From: Planctomycetota bacterium | Lineage (GTDB): Bacteria; Planctomycetota; Planctomycetia; Planctomycetales; Planctomycetaceae | Reading direction: 5' to 3' | DNA length: 64,000 bases | NCBI GenBank assembly: GCA_018242525.1 | Contig: JAFEBS010000066.1 | Span: forward strand, 1 to 64,000 | Shown here: positions 19,492 through 28,744 of the stretch, one piece after another | Numbering within the stretch: position 1 is the stretch's first letter | Layout of the letters: every line of letters starts with the position of its first letter | The notes under the pieces: model-generated | Seen by the model: only the letters and a program-made list of their open reading frames with translations | Databases searched by the model: none | Told to the model about the DNA's origin: nothing | Made by a program: the position numbers and the translations under genes

Positions 19492-19618
19492 TTGCCGCAG
19501 CGAACGACTTCATTTTGGAGAAAGCCGTTTGGACAGTCGGCCTGACCAGGAAATATGACGTACATTCTCCGGAGAGCGGCCCATTCCCGCGGGCCACATT
19601 TCCACTGCCGGAGCCATC

Positions 19619-19984
19619 ATGAAGACGCCCGATCCCTGGAGCCGCCCCAGTCTGCACGACCTGCGTGCCGTCCTGGAAAGCATCGAAAAAGTCGACGGAA
19701 CCAACCTGCGCAACAACGAACGAATCGAATTGACGGTCCCCGCCGAAGTGATGACACAACGCGGCAACGCCGTCGCGGCGATGACGCGGGAAATCAGCCG
19801 TTTCGGCATCGGTCTGCTGCACCGCGGAAGCGTCTCACCGGGTGAAGTCACCGTCAAAATGGCCAGCGAATCCCGCGAATACAGTTATCGCGTCGCCATC
19901 GAATGGTGCGTCCCCTGTGACAATGGCATGTTTATGAGCGGCGGTAGATTCCTGACGAAGTCCGCGTCCGACGACGCTGAATAA
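19619..19984 (+). CDS. PilZ-domain-like protein, 121 aa
   Basis: Reads as a small PilZ domain: an RNNER motif (matching RxxxR) near residues 36-40 and EISRFGIG near 62-69, close to the (D/N)xSxxG motif with Glu in the first place. These two motifs bind cyclic di-GMP in PilZ proteins; the Glu substitution makes binding uncertain. Beta-strand-rich sequence follows (VTVKMASES, YSYRVAIEWCVP), ending MFMSGGRFL. The ATG follows GGAGCCATC with GGAG about 5 nt upstream. It sits alone, convergent with the macroglobulin gene. Confidence 0.72.
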   Translation: MKTPDPWSRPSLHDLRAVLESIEKVDGTNLRNNERIELTVPAEVMTQRGNAVAAMTREISRFGIGLLHRGSVSPGEVTVKMASESREYSYRVAIEWCVPCDNGMFMSGGRFLTKSASDDAE

Positions 19985-19999
19985 CGGTGCTGGCAGAGT

Positions 20000-20029
20000 G
20001 TGAACGGCGACGTCCCCGTTCCCGTTCAC
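20000..20029. terminator. Candidate bidirectional terminator hairpin
   Basis: Between two convergent stops, GTGAACGG (20000-20007) pairs perfectly with CCGTTCAC (20022-20029) across a 14-nt loop. There is no T-run, so intrinsic termination is uncertain. Confidence 0.4.
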
Positions 20030-20038
20030 TGACCCGGT

Positions 20039-23000
20039 TTAGTCTGTAATTCCCACCTTCATTTCATCGCTGTTTGCCTTCAATTCGGGGGCGTACATGG
20101 CGCTGGCTCGCGTGGGGAGAGCGCTGAAAGTGCCCGGGATTTCAGCACGCAGGCGATAGCTGATACTGTGCTTGCCACGCATCAATTGACGCACGAAGAA
20201 CGCCACGCGTTCGTCGCGGAATTCAACGAAGGCACCCATATCGTTGCCGTTGTAGCCGCTGCGCACTTCCACCGGCTCAAACCCGGCGGCCTTCATGTCC
20301 TCGAACAGCAGGTACTCGTAGTCGTTCTTGCTGTCGATTTCGAGTTCGATTTCGACCAGATCGCCACTCTTCAATGTGCTCGGACTGGCCAGTTCCGTCC
20401 GGTCGTATTTCTCAACCTTCTGCTTCACCGCCTGGCCGCGTGATCCGGCGACGTCGACCTGCTTGTCTGACTTCGTCAGCTTGTAGTACTTGCGCTGGAC
20501 TTTCACTTCCAACCCGGCTTTGGTGATGAACTCTTCCAGGGTGAAGTTGGTCTGGTAAACATTGAAGTACAGTGGCCCCGTTCCCTGTTTGCGCAGTTCC
20601 AGCGTGTGCTCACCCGTGGTGACGGCGTCACCTTCCAGAACGAATTTGTTATCAAACGTGAACAGGTTCGAGGGATCGACCTTGACCTCCTTCTGTTTCT
20701 TGCCGTCCAGCCAGACTTCGATCGTCAGGTTGGGTTTGTCTTCACCGCTGGCTTTCATGTAATCGGCGAGGGCTTCGATGCACAGGGCCGTATCACGTGT
20801 GCTGCTCCAGTAGGTCGCATGCTTGCGGTTGTTCAAGATGTATTTCACCAGCCGCGACGCCCGGATGTCCTGGGGATTCGTTTTGGACAACAGCTTCAGA
20901 TAGTATGCGTTCGCTTCGATGTCGCTGCCGTACCAGTACCACCAGCCGTCGTGTGGCAACTTCAGATACGCCGTCTGGTTCTCGTCGTCCTGAATCACGA
21001 ACTGTTCGATGTTTTCCAGGATCATTTTCAATTTGTCGGCCTGCTGCAGCTTGTGCAGGGCCAGGCCGAACAGCGCCTTGGCGTAGACGGGAAGCTGCAC
21101 CCGGTCCCGATACAGGAACTCGTTCATTTCGCCGTTGGCGATGTCGGCATCCACCAGGATCATATACACCAGCGCGTCCAGAGCATCGGCATGTTTCTTC
21201 TGGCGAAGCTCCTTCTTGCCCCAGTTCTTGAGCCACTGGACCTGTTCTTCCTGGTATCGCTTCAGCCATTCGATCCCCCGTTCCAGCACACCGGGGACAA
21301 TCGCGACGTCATTCTCTCTGGCCACTTGCAGACCATGCACAACCACGGCCGTTGTGTGCGGCCAGGAATGTTCGCCGGTACCGCTGAACCAGCCCCAGCC
21401 GCCATCGGAACACTGCATGGCAGTCAGACGTTCCAGGCCCTCTTTGACCATCAATTGGACTTCGGCTTCGTCAAACACCGGGTTGCGATCGAATCGCTTC
21501 CAGCGTTTCGCCCGTTCGACGTCGTCGCCGATTTCCTGAGCGTTCAGGTTCGTTCGCTTCGACTGGATCTCCTTCAGGTTGAGCTGCATATTCAGCAGCA
21601 CTTTCTGAGTAATCACGGTTGGCAGAAACCGATTCAGTGTCTGTTCCGTGCAACCATACGGGTAATCGACCATGTAGGGGAGCGCATCCACCATTGCTCC
21701 CGCCAGAGTGGGCGAATAGCGGGCTTCCAGTTTCGAGTCGTTCTGCCGTCGCTCGGCGGGAACAGTGAACTTCACACGGCCGGTGGCATCTGCCGACCGG
21801 ATCGCGCCGCTGAAGGATTCGGTCTTCAGCATTCCATGTACGTAGACCGGGAACGTCATCTGCATGGCGTCAGACTCTTCATCCGACAAGGCTTTGACCG
21901 TAATCGTGGTCGTACCCTGACCCGTCACCTTGACGCGCCAGTCCACTCGCTGTTCCCCATCGGCAGAGATCATGATTTTTTGCTCACGATTCCGGCTGGC
22001 CACGGCCAATGTGTCCCCTTCCAGTTCCAGGGACACCAGTGCGGACTTGGTTTCCTTGAAGTAGTTGTGGACGTTGGCCGAAATGACGACTTCGTCCTTT
22101 TCGACGAAGAAACGCGGCGCCTGCAGGCGGACCAGCAGATTCTTTTTGGTGGTCACTTCCGCTTCTCCCTGGCCGACTCTGGTCCCCAGTCCCATCGCCC
22201 AGGTCCGCACCTTCCAGCCCGTCAGGCTTTCCGGCATCTTGAAGCTGACTTCGGCCTGTCCCGTCGGATCGGTTGTAATCGCCGCCGCCCAGAACGCGGT
22301 GTCGGCAAAGTTGGATCGCACCGCGGGTGTGGCGGTCTCGCCCGCAGCCGCTTCGCCGTCCGAAGCAGCGGCCGCTCGATCCGACCTGAATTCGGACTTG
22401 GCGGCGTCTGCCGCGAATGCGGCCATGGGTGCTCCGGGCGCACCACCGCCACCACCAAACCCACGTCCCAGGGCCATGCTATTCAGCCTGCGGGCCTGAG
22501 GCCGCGCACCAGCAGACTCCATCTCGAGCATTCCGCCAAACGCACCGAGATCTCCCATGCCAGTTTCGCCATTCTTCAGCAGGTTGTGGAACATCCGGTC
22601 CAGCGTGCAATCCCGTTGCGGATAATGCTGGCGACGCCACTTCCAGAAAAACTCCTTGATTTCCGCGACGTTGGAGCCGCCCGAAATGTATTCGACGCTC
22701 TTGTCGTAAACCGTCATCACGGTCGAGCCAACAAATGGCTCGCCTGTCGAGTCCGTCAACTTGACCTGCACTTTGGCATCCGCACCCGGCTTGTATTCGG
22801 TCTGTGATGGCAGGACCTGCACGTTGATCACGCGCTTTTCGGGCGGGACGACAACTTCACGTGTTTCCTGATGGTATTTTCCATCGGCGATCGTACAGGC
22901 CTCGATATAGAAGTTGGGCATGTCCTTTTGGATCACAGCCACTTCTTCGACCGTATTCTTCCCCTTCAGCCGGATCAACTTCGGCGGCAGGTAAATGCCA

Positions 23001-26000
23001 TTGGAAGGACGCAGGAACAGCAGGACACATCCGTCCGGCTTGTTCGTCGTGATCATCAAGCGAACTTTTTCGCCTGGGGCGTATTCCCGCTTGTCGGTCA
23101 CCAACTCCAGATCGTTAAACCGGAATTCGCGGCCGTCAAATCCATCGCCGCGAACGACGAAGACATATCCCCCTTCCATCGTGTGATCTTTACCGTCCGT
23201 CACTTTGTACGCAACGCGATACTGTCCCGCTTTGCTGGCGGCCATCTGCTGAAGGGCGTGCCCGGTGGCATCGGTATCCAGTTTCCACGTTTGAACGGCT
23301 TCTTCGACCGGTTGCTGCTGATCGTCATAGGTGATCTTGAACAGAGTCACTTCACCCTTGCCGGTGACCGGCCTGTTGTCGAGCGTATGCGCATCAAAAC
23401 GGGCTTCCACAGTGTCGCCCACCTTGTAGTGACCACGATCCACCCAGGCAAAGACTCGGAAAGGCGATCGACTGACAAGCACATTCCCTGTTCCGACAAT
23501 GGTCCGGCGAGATTCGTCCACGACTTCTGCCGTGATCGAATACGAATGATCCTCGTCGCCATGCACCTGCTTCGCCGGATTCGTATCGATTTCGACCTGC
23601 ACAGTCCCATCGGGACCAATGTCCACTTCCTGTTCGGCGACGACTTCCGGCGGCGCGTTGTTGCGACCGATCCACCAGCCGATCGGACGGGCACAGCCCC
23701 AGCGATTCCAACCGGGATACCAGGTGTAGTCCGAGGCGAACCACCAATAGCCCCTGCCGTAGAACCAGTCCCAGCGCGCGGTCGGATACCAGGTGCTGTT
23801 GTGAGGAGTTCTCAACACCTTGTACTTCACTTTGGCCTTGGTGACCGGTGCCCCGAAATAGTACTTCGCCCGGATGGTCGCGGGGACATTTTCACCGAGC
23901 GCCACTGGCTCTGTCGGAGCGTCCACCGTGACCTCGAATTCGGGCTTCTTGTATTCTTCAACCCGGAAGCTGCCCCCCTGGTTAAACGGAGCCATCACCA
24001 GCAAGGCATAACTTCCCAGCATTGCCCCCTTGGCCACGGGGAACTCCCCTTCGATGCCGCCGAACTTATCGGTTTTGAACACTTTCTCGAAGATCTTTTC
24101 CCCCTGCGGGTTGTTGATCTGGACCGTAAAGTCCTGCTCGCCGAAGGCGGTCGTGTCCGGTTGATCGTACTGGGACTTTTCGATCCAGAACTTGAATTTG
24201 ACCGTCTGATCGGGACGATAAACCGGGCGATCGGTGATCGCGAAGACTCGAGTCGCGTGATAGTCCTGATCATGACGCTGGCCCCACCACGCGTGGGTGA
24301 ATCCGGTGTAGGCCAGACGCCCTTCCGGGGTCCGCGCCATAATCAACCACTGGTAGTCGTTCCCGACTTTGGTGGAAGGGAGCATCAACTGACCATCGGC
24401 GTCCGTGAACTCCGCGAAGTTGGTCGTGGAAATCTTCCATTGCGGTTTTCCGGGGGCCACCTGTACCTGACGCCAGCCGAAAAATTCGACATTGGCCTTG
24501 GGAATTGGCTGACCCGTCACAGCGTCTGCCACAAAATACAGGGATTGGCTGTCGAGGGGTTTGCGAACCAGGGCGGTATCTGCCAGCCAGACAATCACCC
24601 GGCTGACGTTGCCATCTTTCATCGTCCCCGTTACCAGGTAGGCACCCGCCTTCTGGAGTGGGGTCGCGATTTTGACCAGGCTGTCGAAGTGATCAGGTTT
24701 CGGTTTCAGATCCAGTGACCAGGTGGCAACTTTTTCACCCAGATATTGAGCCTGATTCTGGACCACCAGCGCGTGGCCGAGATCCTGAATGTTTGTCCGT
24801 TGCCAGTCGACCGGACCCGGTGCGGACTTCAAATACGCCTTCACATCGTCCAGCAGCTTGTCGATCTTGATGGAGTGGGCTTCCAGCGAAACCTGCGTGC
24901 CATTGCGGAACCGCAGATCAATTGTGGCTCCGTTGCCCGCCGGCATGACCTGCAGATTCTCAAACCGGCCCCAATTCTTCACGATCTGATCAAGTCGTGC
25001 CTGGCGGTGGTTTTCGTCGCCGAACTTGCCGAGCGCTTCCTTCCACGCCGCTGCTGCCTTCACATACTGGCGGCGGTCCTCGTAAGTTTGAGCGACCATA
25101 TCACCGGACGATTTCGCGAACTGGTCGTTGCCCCGCAGGAAGATCTGTTGAAAAACCTTCAGGGCATTGAATTCGTCCGGCAGTTTCAAGCGACGGACGC
25201 CGGTGGCCAGTTTGGCGATGGTTTCGTCATCGCCCAGCGTATGCACTGCATAGGGGCCGCTGTCGTCCTTGTCGTCGTCGCGGCCGCTTCCTCCACGCAG
25301 CCAGGCCATCGTCTGCACTCCAAACTGGTTGTGCAGGAATTGCGCGAACGTGAAGTCGGCCTCATTCCGCAGAGCGTGATCGAATTCCACGGCCTGCAGC
25401 AGCATCCATCGCCAGCGTTCTCCGTCCGTCTCAGCCGCCTCCCAGGACTTGGGAACGTGATGAAAGACAGGCTGGCCATCCGCATCCACTGGGGCTCCCT
25501 TGCTGTCACCACCGCCACCCCAGCGACCGCGACCCCAGAACTGATTTCCTTCTTCGTAATCCGGCAGCGTCGACAGGTCGGTCAACGACTGCAGCCGCCA
25601 CGCTTCCACGCTTTGCAGGGTGCTGGCAAATTCCAGAAAGAATCGCGCGACATCCCCTTTGTTGGGATCCTGGCTGGCCAGGGGCAGCGCCTGCTGCAAC
25701 AGTTGCAGAGACCGAACGCGGTCGCGCGGTGCCGACGCCACGTATTTTCCGCCACCGCGGTGGGAACCTCGATGAAACTTCCCGGCAACAATGAAGCCCC
25801 ATTGCTCGATCGAACGGTATTGTTGTGCGGCCCCGCGCAACAGCCGCCAGTTCTTGTCATGCTGCTTGACGCTCTCTTCGACCAGTTCGTCAAACTCGTC
25901 GACTCGGCCCAGGTTTCGCAGCGACATCACCGCTTGAGCGAGATCTGTCGCCACTTGAGCGGGGTCGGTTTTCGAGTCCAGAGCCAGACTGCGATAACCA

Positions 26001-26146
26001 TCGTAAGCCACTTTGAAGTTGCCCGCATCAAACTGCTTTTTCAGTTCCGCGCGATTGGCAGGCTTGCCCGCTTCTTCGGCAACCAGCCACCACGATGCCA
26101 CGACCACGGAGAACAGGGTTGCCAGAACTACAGTATGCTTCCGCAT
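20039..26146 (-). CDS. Alpha-2-macroglobulin family protein with thioester motif, 2035 aa
   Basis: The N-terminal signal (VVLATLFSVVVASWWLVAEE) marks export. An alpha-helical region of about 400 residues follows. MG domains start near residue 640 (TDRPVYRPDQTVKFKFWIEK), with more from 740 onward. A Gly/Ala-rich, low-complexity stretch around 1219-1279 lies just before the central A2M domain (FWAAAITTDPTGQAEVSFKM, then LTGWKVRTWAMG), the position of the bait region in this family. The thioester motif PYGCTEQTL lies near residue 1497, matching CxEQ, followed by the alpha/alpha toroid (CSDGGWGWFSG) and a C-terminal receptor-like domain (YRLRAEIPGTFSALP). Such proteins trap proteases. Bacterial homologues are often beside pbpC; that partner is absent. 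Large plus-strand frames across this gene are shadows. Confidence 0.93.
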   Translation of the reverse strand: MRKHTVVLATLFSVVVASWWLVAEEAGKPANRAELKKQFDAGNFKVAYDGYRSLALDSKTDPAQVATDLAQAVMSLRNLGRVDEFDELVEESVKQHDKNWRLLRGAAQQYRSIEQWGFIVAGKFHRGSHRGGGKYVASAPRDRVRSLQLLQQALPLASQDPNKGDVARFFLEFASTLQSVEAWRLQSLTDLSTLPDYEEGNQFWGRGRWGGGGDSKGAPVDADGQPVFHHVPKSWEAAETDGERWRWMLLQAVEFDHALRNEADFTFAQFLHNQFGVQTMAWLRGGSGRDDDKDDSGPYAVHTLGDDETIAKLATGVRRLKLPDEFNALKVFQQIFLRGNDQFAKSSGDMVAQTYEDRRQYVKAAAAWKEALGKFGDENHRQARLDQIVKNWGRFENLQVMPAGNGATIDLRFRNGTQVSLEAHSIKIDKLLDDVKAYLKSAPGPVDWQRTNIQDLGHALVVQNQAQYLGEKVATWSLDLKPKPDHFDSLVKIATPLQKAGAYLVTGTMKDGNVSRVIVWLADTALVRKPLDSQSLYFVADAVTGQPIPKANVEFFGWRQVQVAPGKPQWKISTTNFAEFTDADGQLMLPSTKVGNDYQWLIMARTPEGRLAYTGFTHAWWGQRHDQDYHATRVFAITDRPVYRPDQTVKFKFWIEKSQYDQPDTTAFGEQDFTVQINNPQGEKIFEKVFKTDKFGGIEGEFPVAKGAMLGSYALLVMAPFNQGGSFRVEEYKKPEFEVTVDAPTEPVALGENVPATIRAKYYFGAPVTKAKVKYKVLRTPHNSTWYPTARWDWFYGRGYWWFASDYTWYPGWNRWGCARPIGWWIGRNNAPPEVVAEQEVDIGPDGTVQVEIDTNPAKQVHGDEDHSYSITAEVVDESRRTIVGTGNVLVSRSPFRVFAWVDRGHYKVGDTVEARFDAHTLDNRPVTGKGEVTLFKITYDDQQQPVEEAVQTWKLDTDATGHALQQMAASKAGQYRVAYKVTDGKDHTMEGGYVFVVRGDGFDGREFRFNDLELVTDKREYAPGEKVRLMITTNKPDGCVLLFLRPSNGIYLPPKLIRLKGKNTVEEVAVIQKDMPNFYIEACTIADGKYHQETREVVVPPEKRVINVQVLPSQTEYKPGADAKVQVKLTDSTGEPFVGSTVMTVYDKSVEYISGGSNVAEIKEFFWKWRRQHYPQRDCTLDRMFHNLLKNGETGMGDLGAFGGMLEMESAGARPQARRLNSMALGRGFGGGGGAPGAPMAAFAADAAKSEFRSDRAAAASDGEAAAGETATPAVRSNFADTAFWAAAITTDPTGQAEVSFKMPESLTGWKVRTWAMGLGTRVGQGEAEVTTKKNLLVRLQAPRFFVEKDEVVISANVHNYFKETKSALVSLELEGDTLAVASRNREQKIMISADGEQRVDWRVKVTGQGTTTITVKALSDEESDAMQMTFPVYVHGMLKTESFSGAIRSADATGRVKFTVPAERRQNDSKLEARYSPTLAGAMVDALPYMVDYPYGCTEQTLNRFLPTVITQKVLLNMQLNLKEIQSKRTNLNAQEIGDDVERAKRWKRFDRNPVFDEAEVQLMVKEGLERLTAMQCSDGGWGWFSGTGEHSWPHTTAVVVHGLQVARENDVAIVPGVLERGIEWLKRYQEEQVQWLKNWGKKELRQKKHADALDALVYMILVDADIANGEMNEFLYRDRVQLPVYAKALFGLALHKLQQADKLKMILENIEQFVIQDDENQTAYLKLPHDGWWYWYGSDIEANAYYLKLLSKTNPQDIRASRLVKYILNNRKHATYWSSTRDTALCIEALADYMKASGEDKPNLTIEVWLDGKKQKEVKVDPSNLFTFDNKFVLEGDAVTTGEHTLELRKQGTGPLYFNVYQTNFTLEEFITKAGLEVKVQRKYYKLTKSDKQVDVAGSRGQAVKQKVEKYDRTELASPSTLKSGDLVEIELEIDSKNDYEYLLFEDMKAAGFEPVEVRSGYNGNDMGAFVEFRDERVAFFVRQLMRGKHSISYRLRAEIPGTFSALPTRASAMYAPELKANSDEMKVGITD

Positions 26147-26522
26147 GATGTGATACCATTCCTTGCGTCAAAGATGTGCGGGCCGTCCCGACCCAGTACC
26201 GCCAGTATAGCGTTCCCCGTTCGATTTCGGACCCAATTGGGGGTTTCGACGCAGACCACGCCCCGGAAGTTCCCGCTTCGGCAACAATCTGCGGATTGAC
26301 GAGACGATCCGCGCGGGCGAACCCTTGAATCTGATCACAAGTATCGATCCGCCAATATCATCCGGTTGCGCTGCGAAGCACTCCCATTTCAGGTACGGGC
26401 AATTTCAGACGACGTGAACAGAATCCTCGGTGGGTTCTCATTGCGGCACGCGGTACAATCACTTCCGGGAAAAAATCCCGTCGTCGAATGGCGATGAACG
26501 CGAATTGTCGAGGAATTCCAAG
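26147..26522. other. Divergent intergenic region, 376 bp
   Basis: Lies between the macroglobulin gene (minus) and the FmdB-like gene (plus), so it should hold promoters for both. I see no gene, strong hairpin or recognisable RNA. Confidence 0.4.
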
Positions 26523-26822
26523 ATGCCGATTTACGAGTACGCCGTGGTGCATCCAGACGGATCACACGGTGAGATATTTGAGGTTCTGCAACGCCTGGGC
26601 GAAAAGCCGTTAACGAAACACCCGCAGACAGGCGAACCGGTCGAACGATTGATTTCCGCCGCCAGCGTCCCCCGCCCCCCGGCCGAACGGATCAAGGGGG
26701 ATATCAGCAACAAGAATCTGGAACGCCAGGGATTCACCAAGTATCAGAAGACGTCTCAGGGGAAGTACGAAAAGGTGCTGGGGGATGGTCCAGACCTGAT
26801 TCGAAAGGACGACCACGTTTGA
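26523..26822 (+). CDS. FmdB-like small protein lacking the zinc-ribbon cysteines, 99 aa
   Basis: Start chosen at MPIYEY (26523), with GAGGA about 8 nt upstream; the frame extends upstream to 26430 without support. The opening MPIYEYAVVHPDGSHGE and the phrase PVERLISAASVPRP match the FmdB/regulatory zinc-ribbon family, which normally reads MPIYEYxCxxCG and has a second CxxC. Here the mature protein has no cysteine at all, so a zinc ribbon cannot form. The tail (NKNLERQGFTKYQKTSQGKY) is basic and helical. Function unknown. The next gene (DUF58) is on the same strand. Confidence 0.75.
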   Translation: MPIYEYAVVHPDGSHGEIFEVLQRLGEKPLTKHPQTGEPVERLISAASVPRPPAERIKGDISNKNLERQGFTKYQKTSQGKYEKVLGDGPDLIRKDDHV

Positions 26823-26902
26823 GATGAACGAGACAAAGCAGCGACTTCGAGAAATCAGTGCTCGTTCGATTGATTGACCGTTCCTCGTCGTTTGTCAACC
26901 AC

Positions 26903-27811
26903 ATGGCCCGCCCCACCAAGACACCAATGGACCCGACTGCTCTGGCCAAGTTTGGCGGGCTGGAGGTCGTTGCGAAGATGCTGGTCGAAGGGTACATGAT
27001 CGGCCAGCACAAAAGCCCGTTCAAAGGCTCGTCCGTCGAATTCGTCGAGCACCGGCAGTACTACCCCGGCGACGAAATCAAGCACATCGACTGGCGCGCC
27101 TTTGGAAAGACCGGCCACTACTACATCAAGGAGTACGAAGAAGAGACCAATCTGCGGTCGTACCTGATCGTCGACAGTTCGGGAAGCATGGCGTACCACG
27201 GAGCGACGATTTCCAAATTCGACTACGCCCGACAACTCGCGGCGGCACTCGCTTATCTGTTACTGGCCCAACGCGATGCCTGTGGCCTGATCACGTTCGA
27301 TACGAAAATTGCCGACCGCTGGGAACCATCCACCAACCGTCAGACGTTTCAACAAATCGTCAACTTGCTGGAAGCTCGGCGGCCTGGAAAAGAAACCGAA
27401 CTGTCCACGGTCTTCTCGCAGATTCTGCCCACGATCAAACGGCGCAGCCTGATTTTCCTGATCAGTGACTGCTTTGACCGGATCGAACCCCTGGCCGCAG
27501 CTTTAAAACTGTTCCGATCTGCCCGCCACGAGGTGGTGTTGTTCCAGGTGGTGGCCCCCGAGGAAGAGGAATTCACGTTCAAGCATCCGACTCAATTCCG
27601 CAACCTCGAACGCGCCGGCCACAATATCCTCGCGGATCCCTATCGGCTGCGAAAGCAGTATCTCGACAAATATCGCCAGTTCACCGATGAGTTGACCCGG
27701 CAATGTGGCAACGCTGGCGTCGACTATCTGAAGCTGCGAACCGACGAACCGTACGACAAGGGACTGGGCGCGTTTCTGGATCGCCGCCTGAGACGCAAAG
27801 GTCGAGGATGA
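26903..27811 (+). CDS. DUF58 domain protein (VWA-like), 302 aa
   Basis: Contains the DUF58 hallmarks HKSPFKGSSVEFVEHRQY, YYPGDEIKHIDWRAFGKTG, then a MIDAS-like DSSGSM and a von Willebrand A-like fold to the C-terminus. Start taken at ATG 26903 (MARPTKTP); a GTG at 26858 would add 15 residues, and neither has a clear ribosome site. DUF58 proteins usually sit beside a MoxR AAA+ ATPase and membrane VWA proteins, where they act in complex assembly; no such partner is nearby here. It has no signal peptide or membrane span, so it is probably cytoplasmic. Confidence 0.88.
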   Translation: MARPTKTPMDPTALAKFGGLEVVAKMLVEGYMIGQHKSPFKGSSVEFVEHRQYYPGDEIKHIDWRAFGKTGHYYIKEYEEETNLRSYLIVDSSGSMAYHGATISKFDYARQLAAALAYLLLAQRDACGLITFDTKIADRWEPSTNRQTFQQIVNLLEARRPGKETELSTVFSQILPTIKRRSLIFLISDCFDRIEPLAAALKLFRSARHEVVLFQVVAPEEEEFTFKHPTQFRNLERAGHNILADPYRLRKQYLDKYRQFTDELTRQCGNAGVDYLKLRTDEPYDKGLGAFLDRRLRRKGRG

Positions 27812-27813
27812 CG

Positions 27814-28695
27814 TCACGAATTGCTGTTCAAGATCCCGTTTAAGTTGGCGTCAATCGTCTTGCACAATGCTTCCAGTTGCAGATCGTTAATCGTCAATTC
27901 GAACGGGTTTTCGATCTCCACTCCGATTTCCTCAATCCCGAACATCACATACGAAATTATCAGCGTGACGGGAATTGTTTCCCATCCAAATCGTTGAATG
28001 AGTGCCAGGGGCAGCGTCAAACAGTAGATGATCAAGGCCCGTCGCAAATGGACGACGTATCCAAACGGGGCCGGGGTGTTCCGGATCCGTTCGCAGGCAC
28101 CGCAATAGTCCACCAGTTGCTGCACGTTCTGGTCCATCGACTGCAGTTGGATTGCGTCAATCATGCCTTTCTGGCGGGCTTCGTACATCAGGGCGGTCAG
28201 TTTCCGTGCCACAGCCAGCGGGACGTGTCCAGATCGGTGAATCGACTCGACTTCCTCGTCCGGCAGGGTCTGACCGGCCGGTCCGATGGATTGTTCGGAA
28301 CGCAGGTGGTTCATCGTCCCATACGAGAACGCGATGGCCCAGCGAGTGAACCGGCTGGCAAACTGCCGATCCGCCTGAAACCAGGCCTCGGCTTGTCGAG
28401 CCAGGTTGCGGCTTTCATTGACGATCGCGCCCCATTGCTTGCGTCCCTCCCAGAACCGGTCGTACGACGAGTTGGTGCGAAACACCAGCAGCAGTGCCAG
28501 AGCGGGGCCAATCAACGCGTGTGCACTTTCGGCGATTGCCATCCGATGGAAGAATTCCGGGCCCAATTCATACAGGAGCACCACGACGGCCGCCCAACCG
28601 GCACTCAGAATAACCCGGCCCAGGATCTCGCGAACCAGGGAGCCTTCAATATCCAACAGATGGCTGGTCCACTTCCGCGGATCATAAGCACTCAT
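27814..28695 (-). CDS. Bestrophin-type anion channel, 293 aa
   Basis: Start at ATG 28695 (MSAYDPRKWTSHLLDIEGS) gives the usual ~300 residues and avoids overlapping the upstream gene; the frame extends to 28812. Typical features: a first membrane helix (LGRVILSAGWAAVVVLLYEL), then HALIGPALALLLVFRTNSSY DRFWEGRKQWG, the conserved bestrophin/UPF0187 stretch, and a late hydrophobic pair (LIIYCLTLPLALIQRFGW, IPVTLIISYVMFGIEEIG) followed by IENPFEL, the conserved calcium/gating-type motif region. It probably forms a pentameric chloride or related anion channel in the inner membrane. Convergent with the DUF58 gene, 2 bp apart. Confidence 0.9.
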   Translation of the reverse strand: MSAYDPRKWTSHLLDIEGSLVREILGRVILSAGWAAVVVLLYELGPEFFHRMAIAESAHALIGPALALLLVFRTNSSYDRFWEGRKQWGAIVNESRNLARQAEAWFQADRQFASRFTRWAIAFSYGTMNHLRSEQSIGPAGQTLPDEEVESIHRSGHVPLAVARKLTALMYEARQKGMIDAIQLQSMDQNVQQLVDYCGACERIRNTPAPFGYVVHLRRALIIYCLTLPLALIQRFGWETIPVTLIISYVMFGIEEIGVEIENPFELTINDLQLEALCKTIDANLNGILNSNS

Positions 28696-28744
28696 AACGG
28701 AATCACACCAATTCAGAGGATGATGGAAGGGAGCGACACGCGAT

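Noticed and set aside
20606..26299. Plus-strand frames of 733, 615 and 517 residues across the macroglobulin gene
   Set aside because: All are antisense to a gene with clear A2M motifs. Their composition is biased and no start has a ribosome site.
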